Origin: Paroedura picta
Taxonomy: Eukaryota; Chordata; Lepidosauria; Squamata; Gekkonidae
Assembly (NCBI RefSeq): GCF_049243985.1
Contig: NC_135373.1
Location: 8,725,501 to 8,789,500, forward strand
DNA length: 64,000 nucleotides
Direction of reading: 5' to 3'
The position numbers and the translations under genes are program-made. Under the pieces are notes generated by a model. The model was not told the origin of the DNA and did not search any database. It saw only the letters and a list, made by a program, of their open reading frames with translations. Below, one piece after another: positions 43,190 through 63,900 of the stretch (positions within the stretch are counted from its first letter, which is position 1; every line of letters starts with the position of its first letter).

Positions 43190-43465
43190 ATCTAGGTGGT
43201 ACTGGAGATGGGCTGGAATTACAGCTGTTCTCCAGGTGGCAGAAATCAACCCCCCTGGATAAAATGGCTGGGCGTGGACTGTACGCAATATACCCTGCTG
43301 AGGTTGCTTCCCTCCCCAGACCTGGCACTCCCAAGACTCCAACCCCAAATTTCCAGGAATCTTCCAACCTGGACCTTAAAAGGAACTGATTTCTGTAGTT
43401 TGGAGATGTGATTTCAGATCTCCATGTCCTACCTGGAGATTGGTAACTCTAATGGGAGAGAAGCA

Positions 43466-43618
43466 AGAAAGACCTCACTGGCAGTCTTCAAGCAAAGGTT
43501 GGATACACACTTTTCTTGGATGCTTTAGGATGCTTTGGTCTGATCCTGCGTTGAGCAGGGGGTTGGACTAGATGGCCTGTATGGCCCCTTCCAACTCTAT
43601 GATTCTATGATTCTATGA
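43466..43618 (+). repeat. CR1 3' end, 5'-truncated
   Basis: cactggcagtcttcaagcaa to ttctatgattctatga. Confidence 0.9.
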
Positions 43619-43689
43619 AAAGGGGAGAGCTTATGGGGGCTTTTAGAAAAGAGAAGAAAGAATGGGAAGGGGAAAATGAGATTCCTCCC

Positions 43690-43960
43690 GCAAGTAATAC
43701 TTGTTTACCCTTAACCTTGATCCGGAAGTTGCAGCTGGTTCAGAATGCAGCTGCCCAGGTCCTTACAATGGCCCTGTGAAGAATTCACATTTGACCTCCC
43801 TGGCAAGTGCCTGGTAACTGGACCCCAACTGGACCTAACTCCTGCATTCTGAACTTGCAGAAGCTTCAGCTTCTGAACACTCTTCAAGGGTAGCCCCAAG
43901 TAGAACACATTGTAGTAGTCCAGTCCTGGACCAGGGACCCTCCTTCTCAACCTAACCGAC
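43690..43960 (-). repeat. L2-like LINE fragment
   Basis: The minus-strand text DYYNVFYLGLPLKSVQKLKLLQ resembles the RT region of the L2 copies, but it is broken. Confidence 0.5.
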
Positions 43961-44765
43961 TTGACAAGAATGTGGTGAGGCTAAAATGACAAAGGGGAAG
44001 CCACGTATATTGTTCTGAGCCTCTTGGAGGAAGGGTGGAATAGAAATGGTTGAAACAGGGTTCAATGCTTCTAACCTCAACAAACGTGAGAACATGGAAA
44101 TTTATAGGTCAGCTGCCACATGACCCCCGGTGTCATTGCCAGTTTTGTGGCTGGGACATCTACCTTGCGGCATCTATTATCTGACCGGCCCCATCTCTCC
44201 CTGGCAGCCATTTTGTGGTGGTGCCTTTCCCCTGCTCTCAGATTTTTAAACACGCCCTCAGGATCTCCTGGGCAGCTGAGTCTAAAAACTTGTGCTACCA
44301 TTCTGTGTCTGATCATATCACTTTCACCACAGGCCCTCAAGATAAATCCAGCGTTTATTATCAAAGAGTTATCAACGCAGCAAGCTGACTTCTGTCAAAG
44401 GGGGAGGGTGGCATGCATAATGGAAGCAAAAGGTTTACAAAAGGGACAACGCCCTGATTTCTGTACAATACATAAATGATTCCTGTCTTGCATTCTGACC
44501 ATGTTTGGGCAAGATATCGGGCTGGGGAGAATTGTACTTTCCTAAGGAAGCAACCGTGCCCGTATGTCCATTCAAACACGTTGCACACCATCCCTGCTCA
44601 TGTTCATGCACCGGCTGCCTCTCGTCTGGCTTCCCTTCTTTCTTGGGACCGTCTCCGATGTAACACGCTCCTTCTCCACAGGCGAGTATCCACAAAACAA
44701 ACGAAACACGTGGTGTAGCTTTGACATGCATTCCTTCCTGGGCATTAGAAGTATAAACCTGGCGT

Positions 44766-54243
<9,478 letters not shown>

Positions 54244-54249
54244 TTTCCC

Positions 54250-55300
54250 TTTGCTCCCTAAATCTCTGGATTTCTTCACTTGCCAGATGCTGGCTTCTAA
54301 TATTCCTATATCATTGCTCCCCTAGCCCTAGAAACCCGCTCGATAAGTTACATCTCCCTCCCTCACCCCTGGAACCTCTTCCCATCTCCTAGGGCTGTTC
54401 TGGAGTCCTCCAGCAAAGCTCTAACTGCCATAGAACCTTCATTAGCCACCCTTAGAAAGAACATCTTCATTCATTTATTTATTTAAAAACCAGGATCTCG
54501 GCAGGAAAGGGACAGCCGAAGGGATCAGATAAAGGGACAACCGGGCTTCCCAAGTGGGCTGGTTGGAAGAGGTGGCCTTCATTCCCAGCCATTAACCTCT
54601 CTTCCAAATCACCCGCCAAGAGTTTCAGAACTTGAGCGACAGCGAGGGATTGTGAGACAAAGAGGTACACCCTTGGTCGTATTTCTCCCTTGTGGCTCAT
54701 ACTTGCTTGAGGTGGGAACCATGCTGCTGGGGAAACCTTCTGGTCAGGCTATAAGACATTTTCCTCAAGGCTGTGCCCTTGGCCCTTTGGTTGGGAAGGG
54801 ATCACCTCTCATTGCAAGAAAAGCAGTGCTCGGCTTAAAGGGAATCGTCACGGATGGCAGCAAGGCACGCTAGGCCATGGTCCCATTTCAGGAGGGTTGT
54901 TGTTCCCTCCCCTTCCTGGTTTAGTCTGGCTCTGAGCTAGAGGGAGAATCTGGACATGGCAGCAGTAATAATTGACATAACGTTCCCGCTTCCCCTGGTA
55001 ATATAAAGAGGGGCCTGAGAATTAGCCCGGCCGCCATTGATGAAGTGGCGTGGGAGAGCAGAGGAGGATGGCGCAATAAAGGAGCATGTAGGAGACCGTG
55101 GGGGGGGGGGATGCGCAGCACGGATGTGCCACATCAGCAAAAGGGAGGGGGGAGGGAGCGAGTGTGTGGCACTATGAAAGGCGCCATGCGCTCACTCTCA
55201 ACCGCTTTCCCCCCCGGCTGGCAGAGCATGCTGTTCCCACCCACCCATTATGTTATGGTTATGAAAGTGGTATATAAAGTTGAAGCATGTTGAATGCTTG
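54250..55300. other. Region upstream of paralogue E, nothing firm
   Basis: It should hold the promoter or 5' exons of paralogue E and perhaps of F. It has moderate GC near 55030-55180 but no recognisable TATA box or CpG island. Confidence 0.3.
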
Positions 55301-55313
55301 TTTAAATCTATAA

Positions 55314-55436
55314 CAGGGGTAGTCAAACTGCGGCCCTCCAGATGTCCATGGACTACAATTCCCAGCGAATGCTGGCAGGGGCTTCTGGGAATTGTAGTCC
55401 ATGGACATCTGGAGGGCTGCAGTTTGACTACCCCTG
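55314..55436. mobile_element. Palindromic hAT MITE with 8-bp TSD
   Basis: Flanked by identical atctataa (55306-55313, 55437-55444). Confidence 0.92.
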
Positions 55437-55957
55437 ATCTATAAGAATAAATGGGGGGGGGAAATGTCACAGCTGGTGGGAGACAAGGGGATAGAGCCTG
55501 AATAAGGAGACAAAACAAAGGGAAGGAGATGACTCCCTTTGGTTGGAGACATTGGTGAGAAGCAGCAACAAAAGATGGGGCCGACCCGGCTGGGTAGTCC
55601 CAGATGACTGGAGGAAGGTAGACTGGAGAGGGCTGAGGGAGGTCTATGCCTCCTGAAGCTTTCCAGCTAACCTTGGTATGCTATATCCCACAGCAAGCGA
55701 TCCGGTGGCCTGGCAGGGGACCAGGACCAGATACCAATGGCACTGTATGGGGGCTAAGGGTCGGATGACCCAAAAGGCATTAGCCAGGTTCCCTCTCCCC
55801 TCGTCAGCCAACACTTTGTTGTGTTAGAAGTTAAATGAAAGCTGTGGCCTGTTTGCCAATAATTATATGGTTTAAGCTTCATCCTTGCCCAAAATCCATG
55901 CTTCCAAGTGAATCTAGTACATGCACTTTGATTGTTGCGTTCCGGCATTTATTTACT

Positions 55958-56382
55958 TAGAATCATAGAAGCATAGGGTTGGAAGGGGCCATACAGGCCA
56001 TCTAGTCCAACCCCCTGCTCAACGCAGGATCAGCCCTAAGCATCCTAAAGCATCCAAGAAAAGTGTGTATCCAGCCTTTGAATGAAGACTGCCAGTGAGG
56101 GGGAGCTCACCACCTCCTTAGGCAGCCTATTCCACTGTTGAACTACTCTGACTGTGATAAATTTTTTCCTGATATCTAGCCTATATCGTTGTACTTGTAG
56201 TTTAAACCCATTACTGCGTGTCCTCTCCTCTGCAGCCAACGGGAACAGCATCCTGCCCTCCTCCAAATGACAACCCTTCAAATACTTAAAGAGGGCTATC
56301 ATGTCCCCTCTCAACCTCCTTTTCTCCAGGCTGAACATTCCCAAGTCCCTCAACCTATCTTCATAGGGCTTGGTCCCTTGTT
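55958..56382 (-). repeat. CR1 LINE 3' end
   Basis: gaatcatagaagcatagggt and the minus ORF2 C-terminus. Confidence 0.92.
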
Positions 56383-56624
56383 TCATTTACTTGTTTCATT
56401 TATGGTCTGCCTTTCCCCGAGACTCAAGGCAAATTAATTAGTGATAAATTGCAGTCGAGTTGCAATCAATTTATGACAACCCCTCCAGGGTTTTCAAGGC
56501 AGGAGGCAGTTTGCCATTGCTTGCCTCTAGCTCTCGACCCTGGACTACCTCGTGGTCTCCAGTGACTAATAAGGGCCAGCTCAAGTTCCAGGATCTGAGA
56601 CTGGGCTAGCCTGGGCTACCCAGG

Positions 56625-57113
56625 TCAGGGCACAGGCAATTTGCCTTTGCCTGCTTCCGTGTGGCCACACTGAGTCATACTATCCAAATCCTTACCTGGC
56701 TTCAAAGTATCTGACAGCCTTGAGCTAGTCTGGGCTTTTGTTGTTAGGTGCGGTCTAGTCCGACCCATCGCGACCCCATGGACAAGGATCTTCCAGGCCT
56801 TCCTGTCCTCTACCATTCCCCGGAGTCCATTTAAGTTTGCACCTACTGCTTCAGTGACTCCATCCAGCCACCTCATTCTCTGTCATCCCCTTCTTCTTTT
56901 GCCCTCGATCGCTCCCAGCATTAGGCTCTTCTCCAGGGAGTCCTTCCTTCTCATGAGGTGGCCAAAGTATCTGAGTTTCATCTTCAGGATCTGGCCTTCT
57001 AAGGAGCAGTCAGGGCTGATCTCCTCTAGGACTGACCGCTTTGTTCGCCTTGCAGTCCAAGGGACTCGCAAGAGTCTTCTCCAGAACCAGAGTAGAAGTT
57101 GCCAATTTATCAA
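56625..57113 (-). repeat. BovB (RTE-type) LINE 3' end
   Basis: Minus-strand frames read LRYFGHLMRRKDSLEKSLML, GAIEGKRRRG, RWLDGVTEAVGANLNGLRGM, DRKAWKILVHGVAMGRTR, the well-known BovB reverse-transcriptase C-terminus. Confidence 0.93.
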
Positions 57114-57549
57114 TGTAATGTCGCTTGAGTTATTTGATTTCTAGACCGCCAACCTCAGTAGTCCAAATCTGAGCAATGTACAACGTTTTATAAAAAATTA
57201 AATATTAAATAGTTAAAAAGTTAAAATAACAATAAGGACTGTTCGGTAGAGAGTACTCAATCCTAGTCTCCTCACAATTCGGTTTCTGCCGTTTCTCCTG
57301 TCAGACAAAGGTCTCGATCTTCCCTGATTTGAATAAGATAGAACTGTGTGGGAGGGTAGGGCCCATAGAGTGTTGATGTTAACAATTCAGAGGCTCCAAC
57401 GGAAAGCCTCGCAGAAGAGCTCTGTTCTACAGGACCCGTGGAACTGCTCAAGCTCTGGCAGGGCCTGGAAGCTTATAGCCCAATGATCTTGCTGGCCTCT
57501 AGGATGCGACTGGACTCAAATTGAACCATTAAAAAAACAATGCGATTAT

Positions 57550-58240
57550 GAAGAAGAGTTGGTTCTTATATGCCGCTTTTCTCTCCTGAAGGAGTCTCAA
57601 AGTGGCTTACAGTCGCCTTCCCTTTCCTCTCCCCATAACAGGCAACCTGTGAAGTAGGTGGGGCTGAGAGAGCCCTGATATTACTGAAGAAGAAGTTGAG
57701 CTGGTTCTTATATGCCACTTTACTACCCGAAGAAGTCATAAAGAGGCTTCCATTCACCTTCCTATTCCTCTTCCCACAACAGACACCCTGTGAGGGAGGT
57801 GAGGCTGAGAGAGCCCTGATATTACTTTAGAAGAAGAACAGAATTAGTTCTTATATGCCGCTTTTCTCTACCCAAAGGAGTCTCAAAGCAGCTTACAGTC
57901 GCCTTCCCTTTCCTCTCCCCACAACAGACACCCTGTGAGGGAGGTGAGGCTGAGAGAGCCCTGATATTACTTTAGAAGAAGAACAGAATTAGTTCTTATA
58001 TGCCGCTTTTCTCTACCCAAAGGAGTCTCAAAGCAGCTTACATTCACCTTCCCTTTCCTCTCCCCACAACAGACACCCTGTGTGGTGGGTGAAGCTGAGA
58101 GAGCCCTGATATTCCTACTCGGTCAGAACAGCTCTATCAGTGCTGTGGTGAGCCCAAGGTCACCCAGCTGGCTGCATGTGGGGAAGCGGGGAATCAAACC
58201 CGGCTCGCCAGATTAGAACTCCGCACTGCTAACCACTAAC
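57550..58240 (-). repeat. Sauria-type SINE with three extra tandem 3' segments
   Basis: Inverse tails cttatatgccgcttttctct recur at about 57570, 57705, 57850 and 57995; the last is joined to a complete head ending near 58240. Two units (57821 and 57965) are 144 bp apart and nearly identical. Confidence 0.87.
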
Positions 58241-58427
58241 TATGCCAATAATATAAGACACAGGATAAAATAATGAAATAGTGTAGCATGCGCAACAAGG
58301 AATGCTACAAACTATCTTATCTAATATTATTCCAGGCATGCTGCTCCTACCATTTCAAGGCTAAATGGCGTGTTGCATTTTGAGTCCTGTGCTTCAGTTC
58401 TCTGATGCTGACTTTTCCTTCCCGCAG

Positions 58428-58623
58428 CGCCTCAACTGAACCTGCCCAATGAACGGCTGCATGGTGACGCATGGGGTCCTCTCCGCCATCAATCTCTTGC
58501 TCCTCCTCATCGTCACCGTGTCCCCCTTCTGGATGGTGTGCCACCACAACACAGGGGATGTCCACATGGGGTTGTGGTTCTCTTGCCCAAAGGAGAGGTG
58601 TGGCTACCTTGCTATCAAAACAG
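58428..58623 (+). CDS. Exon with start codon of paralogue F: TM1 and loop 1
   Basis: The acceptor is cttcccgcag, then 21 nt of 5' UTR with TGA, then ATG at 58449. The donor is AAAACAG|GTCAGA. It encodes MNGCMVTHGVLSAINLLLLL, SPFW, HMGLWFSCPKERC. The Met has C at -3, a weak context. Confidence 0.9.
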
Positions 58624-61600
58624 GTCAGAGCCAAGACAGTTTCAGATATCTCAGCCCCCCTTCTGTTTCCACCTGAAACCCCATGCCCACACCTTTCAAT
58701 TTGGCTTTTCCTTTGTGCAGTTCAAGCCTGGGAATCTCTGTTTTTACCCTTTTCCAACTTAAGCTGGATGGAATAATTCCTAATAGGCCGCCCGATGGCT
58801 TCATTTCTACACCAACTTCCTGTATTGCAGCATTTTTAAGCAATGTTTTGAGAATTAATTCTATGTTCTTAATGAATGGCATCGCTAGTTTGGTGTAGTG
58901 GTTAGGAGTGCAGACTTCTAATCTGGCATGCTGGGTTCAATTCTGCACTCCCCCACATGTAGCCAGCTGGGTGACCTTGGGCTCGCCACGGCACTGATAA
59001 AACTGTTCTGACCGAGCAGTGATATCAGGGCTCTCCCAGCCTCACCCACCTCACAGGGTGTCTGTTGTGGGGAGAGGAAAGGGAAGGCAACTGTAAGCCG
59101 CTTTGAGCCTCCTTCGGGTAGAGAAAAGCAGCATATAAGAACCAACTCTTCTTTATTGAACGTATATTTTTACCCTATTGGTTAGTGGTATCACATGCCC
59201 TTCTAAAAAAACAGTATGCTTTCCACAACATGAAGGTCTGATCAATAAAGCATTAAGGATCAATAAATCAGACTCTCCTGTTCTGTCATGGTTAGGAGGT
59301 CAGCGTGAGATTTGGGAAACACTGGTTGAAATCCCCACTCTGCAGCGGAAGCATGCGGGGTGATGTGGGGACAGTCTTAGCCTAACCTACCTCACAGGGT
59401 TGTTGTTATCAGGGTAAAATGCAGAAGGCAAGACTGCTGTAAGCAGGGCAAAATGTTTAGTGGCTCACGGAAATGTTTTAATTTCTTTTAAAACCAGAAG
59501 ACAAAACTTAGACTTTTAGAGTTGAAGAAAATGTTTTTAATTTTTTCCCCTCACATCAGGGGAAAAAATGAAATATCGCAGGCCCATAAAAATCTATTAG
59601 TTTCCCCTCTAGAGCAGAACGCATGGGTGGATTTCTGGGAGGGAGGGAGCAGGAGCCCTGTAGATGTTGCTGGTTATGCCTAGTCCCAACCCAATGCCTG
59701 GTGGAAGAGCTCCCTTTTGCAGGCCCTGCAGAACTGTTTTAGCTCTGTCAGGGCCTTGATCTCCTCCGGGAGCTCATTCCACCAGGTGTGGGCCTGGACA
59801 GAGAAGGCTCTGGCCCTGGTTGAGGCCGGGCAGGCTTCTTTAGGGCCAGAGATCATTAGCTGGTTGGTGGTGGCAGAGCGTAGAGCTCTTTGGGGGGCAT
59901 AGGCAGGGAGGCAGTCCGTCAGATACACTGGGCCCTGACCATGTATGGCCTTAAAGGTGACTACCAGAACCTTTAGCCTGATCCAGAATTCAACTGGCAA
60001 CCACTGTCGTTGATAGAGAATGGGCCAAATGTGGGTGTTGCTGTGAGGACCCTGGCCACTGCATTTTGGACCAGCTGTAGTTCCCGGATCAAGGCCAAAG
60101 AGAGGCCTGCATAGAGCAAGTTACAGAAGTCCAGTCTAGAGGTGACTGTTGCATGGATCACTGTGGCTAAGTGTTCCGTGGCCAGGTAGGGCGTTAGTAG
60201 CTTGGCTTGGCGGAGGTGGTAAAATGCCTACTGTGCTACTTTTGTGACCTGGGCTTCTATTGTGAGGGAAGCATCCAGGATCACACCCAGGTTCCCGACA
60301 GAATGAGCCATTGAGAGCTGCACACCATCCAGGGAGGGTAGCCACACTTCCTCACATGGACCCTTCCTAACCAGCCACAGGACCTACATCTTTGAAGGAT
60401 GGTTTTTATATGCCATTTTTACTCTACCCGAAGGGGCTTACAGTCACCTTCCCTTCCTCTCTTCACAACAGACAACCCTGTGAGGTAGGTAGGATGAAAG
60501 ATCTCTGACAGGACTGCTCGGTGAGAACAGCACTATCAGGACTGTGACGAGCTCAAGGTCACCCAGCTGGCGGCATGTGGGAGTGGGGAATCAAACTTGA
60601 CTCACCAGATTAGAAGCTGCTGCTCTTAACCACTACATCAAACTGGCTCTCTACCGAGCTGGATCTCTGGCATTTATACAACACACTGACCTATCACCAG
60701 TGCTCATGGTGAGAAGCAGAGAACTGAAAACATCAACGAGAAGCAAATATTAGACTGCATTAACCCAGCTTTTTTCACCCAATCTCAGCCAATTCCATTC
60801 TTTACAACAGCCTCCAACCTGTGTTGCATTTCTCCATGAAGATCCCATGATCCTAAGTGGAACAATGCTTGGTCATCGTAGAGGACACTTTCCTCCTTTT
60901 TTGGCAGTGAGAAAAGTGGTTGGATCTACCCCACAACAAGAACTGAATCAGGCATCTTCAGCTCATTCCTAAGAAAAACATAGTAGGGGGGTCTGGTCTC
61001 TCAAGGCAAAATTGTACGTTCCTTTGTTCTGTTTAATTCCTTCCAGCTAGTCTGAACGTGGCTCAGGGGATGGCGATCATAGGCCTCGGTAGTTGCCTCT
61101 TTGCCTTGATGTCCTCCATGAGAATTTTACCTCATTTAATGAAATGGAAGATAAGTGAGAACTTGATTTCTTCGGTGGCTAACTTCATTACAGGTAAGGG
61201 AACTGTGGTGTTAATGGTAGTAACCCAGAGCCTTTTGGAGGATCTGCTGAAATTCACAGTGCAATGTGATCATTCTCCAGTTCCACCGAATTTTTCCACT
61301 GATTTGGTGAGGGAGATGGGTAAAAAAAGGATCGATAAAGAGACAAGATATGCCCTGATGGGCAGTAAGTTCAGGACAGGCAAAAGGAAATACTACTTTA
61401 CACAGAGAATGATTAACATGTGGATTCACTGCCAGAGGAACTCGGTCTGAAAACTACAAATACTGAATTTCTACCACCACGTTTTAACTCCACGTTCCAT
61501 CTAACCTTTTTCTGTGTGCTTAATAAAATCTCTCTTTTTAAAAACTTTAAATCGGCCTCAAGTGCCACCCACAAGGGGTTTAGGGGCTAAAAGCCAAATT

Positions 61601-63301
61601 ATCTATCCGTGATCTGCAATTTAAAAACTACACACTACTTGAGCAGCTCAGTCAGAAAGGGAACAGAATCTTTTTATTTTTAAGGGGAAATTTTACCTCA
61701 GTGTGGGGGAAGTGTGAAGGGGGAACTGTCCTGTTGAAGCTCAATCTATCCTATGGAAGCACTGTAGGTTATAGCCAGCATAGACCCAATTAAAATCTCC
61801 ACTCTGCCACAGAAGCTCCCCCGGGGATCCCAGGCCCATAATGCTCTCTTAATCCAGTCTAACTGGTTGCACTGAGGATATAATGGAGGATGGGAGAATG
61901 ATAATAAGCTGGTTTTGATCCCTGCAGTGGCCGATTCTATATTACATAGGAATATGTCCAGCTTTAAAACCTCAAGCTGAAATCCTTAGGGAGCTATGCC
62001 AGACATAAGCTGATACAATATCAAATTGACCGTTAGAGGGATGGAAAACACACCAGGAACAGGAAACCTTTCCAAGCACCTGTGCGCTTACTCAATTACA
62101 CCAGTTCTGCTGGTGCAGAATTATACAGCTAAGCTCTGGATGTGAACAAGGCTTTCACAGGGCCCTGATAAGGCTTCTGCTTTTGCCTGCAGGTTTCTGC
62201 ATGCTCAGTACTGCAGTGATTATGCATTTCCGGCTCCGGCTTCTGACGGATGCAGGCATCACGCCACTGGTTCCAAACTGGGCTTTCTTCCTGAGTGGTG
62301 TCATATGTTTTCTGAGCTTCATGTTGGGTAAGTACGCCAGAAAGGAACAGGGGAACGGCGGTGGTTCAGTGAAGAGCCTTTGCTTCACATGCAGGAGGTT
62401 CAATTTTTGGCACCTCTAGCTAAAAGGATCAGGTAATAGATGATATGAAGGATCCCTGTATAAAACCCGAAAAGGAATTGTCAGTCTAGACCAGTGGTCC
62501 CCAAACTTTTTATCACCGGGGACCAGTCAATGCTTGACAGTTTTAGTGAGGCCCGGGGGGGGTAGGTAGGCTTTTGCCGAGAGACATCGCTGCCACCACC
62601 TGAGCCCCTGCTCCGCTCACTTTCCTGCCGGCGCCCCTGACTTCCCGCTGCCCGCAGTGCCATGCTGAGGGGGAGCCCCAGCCATGGCGGCTGCTGGAGA
62701 GCACTAAAGGTGAGCTGGCAGCAGAGTGGAAGGGCAGCCCCCGAGGCAGCAGCCGGGGAGGCGGACGAGGAGGATCCGCGACCTGGTACCAACTGATCTA
62801 TAGACCGGTCCCGGTCTCCGGACCAGGGGTTGGGGACAGCTGGTCTAGACAATATTACTGATGCTAGATCAGTGGTCCAATCCAGTGTAACACAACTCAG
62901 TTTTGTGTGTTCATCTGTTAGGGACAGGGCAAGGCTTAGTGGCAGAAGATCTGCTCGACATGCAGAAGGTTCCAGGTTCCATTCCCAGCATGGAATAAAC
63001 ATATGGCAGGACAGAAATCGAATGATAAATGAATAAATATCATGTGTGACAAATTCAGTAATGACTATCAAGTGGCTTTCAGTCTACTCAAATTGCCAGT
63101 ACTGGTCATAAATGATGTTCTGTTAGTAGACCAGGTCTCCCACAAGAGATTTCATACTACAGAATTGTATCATACTCTGGAATTCACTTTAATTGCTTTT
63201 GAGTGAATATATGGTATACAATTTATATTGTTTTTCTCTTGAGTCTAGCTGTTGCTGAATTTGTCATACATTATATGAAATTCATGTTTTGTAGCTTTTA
63301 A
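58428..63301 (+). CDS. NKG7-like tetraspan paralogue F, plus strand (gene span)
   Basis: Coding exons are 58449-58623, 61047-61193, 62193-62327 and 63249-63301, phase 1 throughout, giving 169 aa. Exon lengths 175, 147 and 135 nt equal those of D. Loop 1 has W28, G41-L-W43, C46 and C51, at the NKG7 positions, plus an extra C31. TM1 is about 9-28, TM2 about 62-84, TM3 about 100-118 (weak, followed by HFRLRLL), TM4 about 135-160. The tail is very short and basic/hydrophobic (HYMKFMFCSF). The start is secure: TGA lies in frame 12 nt upstream and the first exon begins at an acceptor (cttttccttcccgcag, exon start 58428), so a non-coding 5' exon lies further left. It is divergent from gene E, with about 4.2 kb between their first recognised exons. 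I recognise no mammalian orthologue. Confidence 0.84.
58884..59155 (+). repeat. Sauria-type SINE
   Basis: tagtttggtgtagtggttag to agcagcatataagaaccaac. It lies in intron 1 of paralogue F. Confidence 0.9.
59640..60345 (-). repeat. L2-like LINE 3' region, best copy
   Basis: Minus frames: MIHATVTSRLDFCNLLYAGL, LVQNAVARVLTATP, FWIRLKVLVVTFKAIHGQGP, TWWNELPEEIKALTELKQF. Confidence 0.86.
60395..60655 (-). repeat. Sauria-type SINE
   Basis: atatgccatttttactctac to aaccactacatcaaactggctc. Confidence 0.85.
61047..61193 (+). CDS. Exon 2 of paralogue F: TM2 and TM3 start
   Basis: This exon is 147 nt, bordered by aattccttccag and ATTACAG|GTAAGG. It encodes ASLNVAQGMAIIGLGSCLFA..., a turn (LPHLMKWKISENL) and SSVANFITG. 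Confidence 0.9.
61300..61560 (+). repeat. Probable LINE-derived fragment
   Basis: gggcagtaagttcaggacag and tggattcactgccagaggaa resemble a common LINE 3' coding region (FRTGKRKYYFTQRMINMW). It lies in intron 2 of paralogue F. Confidence 0.45.
61570..62180. other. Intron 2 of paralogue F, nothing recognised
   Basis: No supported feature. Confidence 0.35.
62193..62327 (+). CDS. Exon 3 of paralogue F: TM3, loop 2, TM4
   Basis: This exon is 135 nt, bordered by cttttgcctgcag and ATGTTGG|GTAAGT. It encodes GFCMLSTAVIMHFRLRLLTD, then PNWAFFLSGVICFLSFML. The usual W-S-F-Y-L-x-W of TM4 is reduced to NWAFFLSG. Confidence 0.9.
62355..62490 (+). repeat. tRNA-derived SINE (family C)
   Basis: ggcggtggttcagtgaagag, gcaggaggttcaatttttgg and aaaggatcaggtaatagatg. 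Confidence 0.75.
62492..62842. mobile_element. hAT transposon with exact 8-bp TSD
   Basis: Ends cagtggtccccaaac and gttggggacagctg, flanked by identical gtctagac (62484-62491, 62843-62850). It lies in intron 3 of paralogue F and abuts the SINE at 62355. Confidence 0.9.
62905..63000 (+). repeat. tRNA-derived SINE (family C) fragment
   Basis: gcaaggcttagtggcagaag and aaggttccaggttccattcc. Confidence 0.65.
63249..63301 (+). CDS. Candidate last exon of paralogue F
   Basis: The acceptor is ttttctcttgagtctag, followed in phase 1 by AVAEFVIHYMKFMFCSF and TAA at 63299-63301. The x-F-V-x-H-Y pattern parallels FVNLLAHYFM of gene D. The short tail gives a total near that of NKG7. A later exon outside the window cannot be excluded. 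Confidence 0.68.
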
Positions 63302-63764
63302 AAGGTTATTTATGCCACCTCTAAATGTAATACCAGAATGTAATTGGCTGCTAAGGAGGTCTATTGAAAAGCCAATTCAACTGGTGTGGTTTTCAGTCAT
63401 TGCTTTGAATAATCGGTGACACTTATCACAGTTTATTTTAGAGCCTCAACTCAGTGATTTGTTCCTTGGTTTGAACCTCCAGGTAGAGCCTGGAGTTCAC
63501 CAAGAACTAGAATGAATCACCAGACTACACGGTCTGTTTCCCTGGAGACAGTGGTAGCTTTTTTTTTGGGGGGGGGGAATGCCAGACTTTGACTCATCTC
63601 CCTTTTTTCAACAAACAGTGCCTTCCATGGGCACCACCCTCAATTCTGCAGGTATTCCCCAAGCTAGAGTTGGCCATCCATCTGCTCCATAAGTGGACAT
63701 TCTTGGAGAAGATTTCATGGCTCCCCTTTTGCCTTGCTAGATACAAAACCATGTCATGACGTTT

Positions 63765-63900
63765 GTACATGAATCAGACCCTTGATCCATCAAGGTCAGC
63801 ATTGTCTGCTCAAACTAGCAGCAGCTCTCACAGGGTCTCAGGCAGAGGTCCTTCCCATTGCCTGATCTTTTCTGCCGGGGATGCTGGATGTGAGGTTTCA
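63765..63900 (-). repeat. tRNA-derived SINE (family C), inverted
   Basis: gacccttgatccatcaaggt, gggtctcaggcagaggtcct and attgcctgatcttttctgcc. Confidence 0.7.

Noticed and set aside
54479-54700. Further family member on minus
   Set aside because: No transmembrane pattern, no W/GLW/C/C signature, no consistent splice borders.
61058-61450. 130-aa single-exon protein on plus
   Set aside because: Only the first part (to 61193) is coding; the rest is read-through past a clear donor into an intron with a LINE-like fragment.
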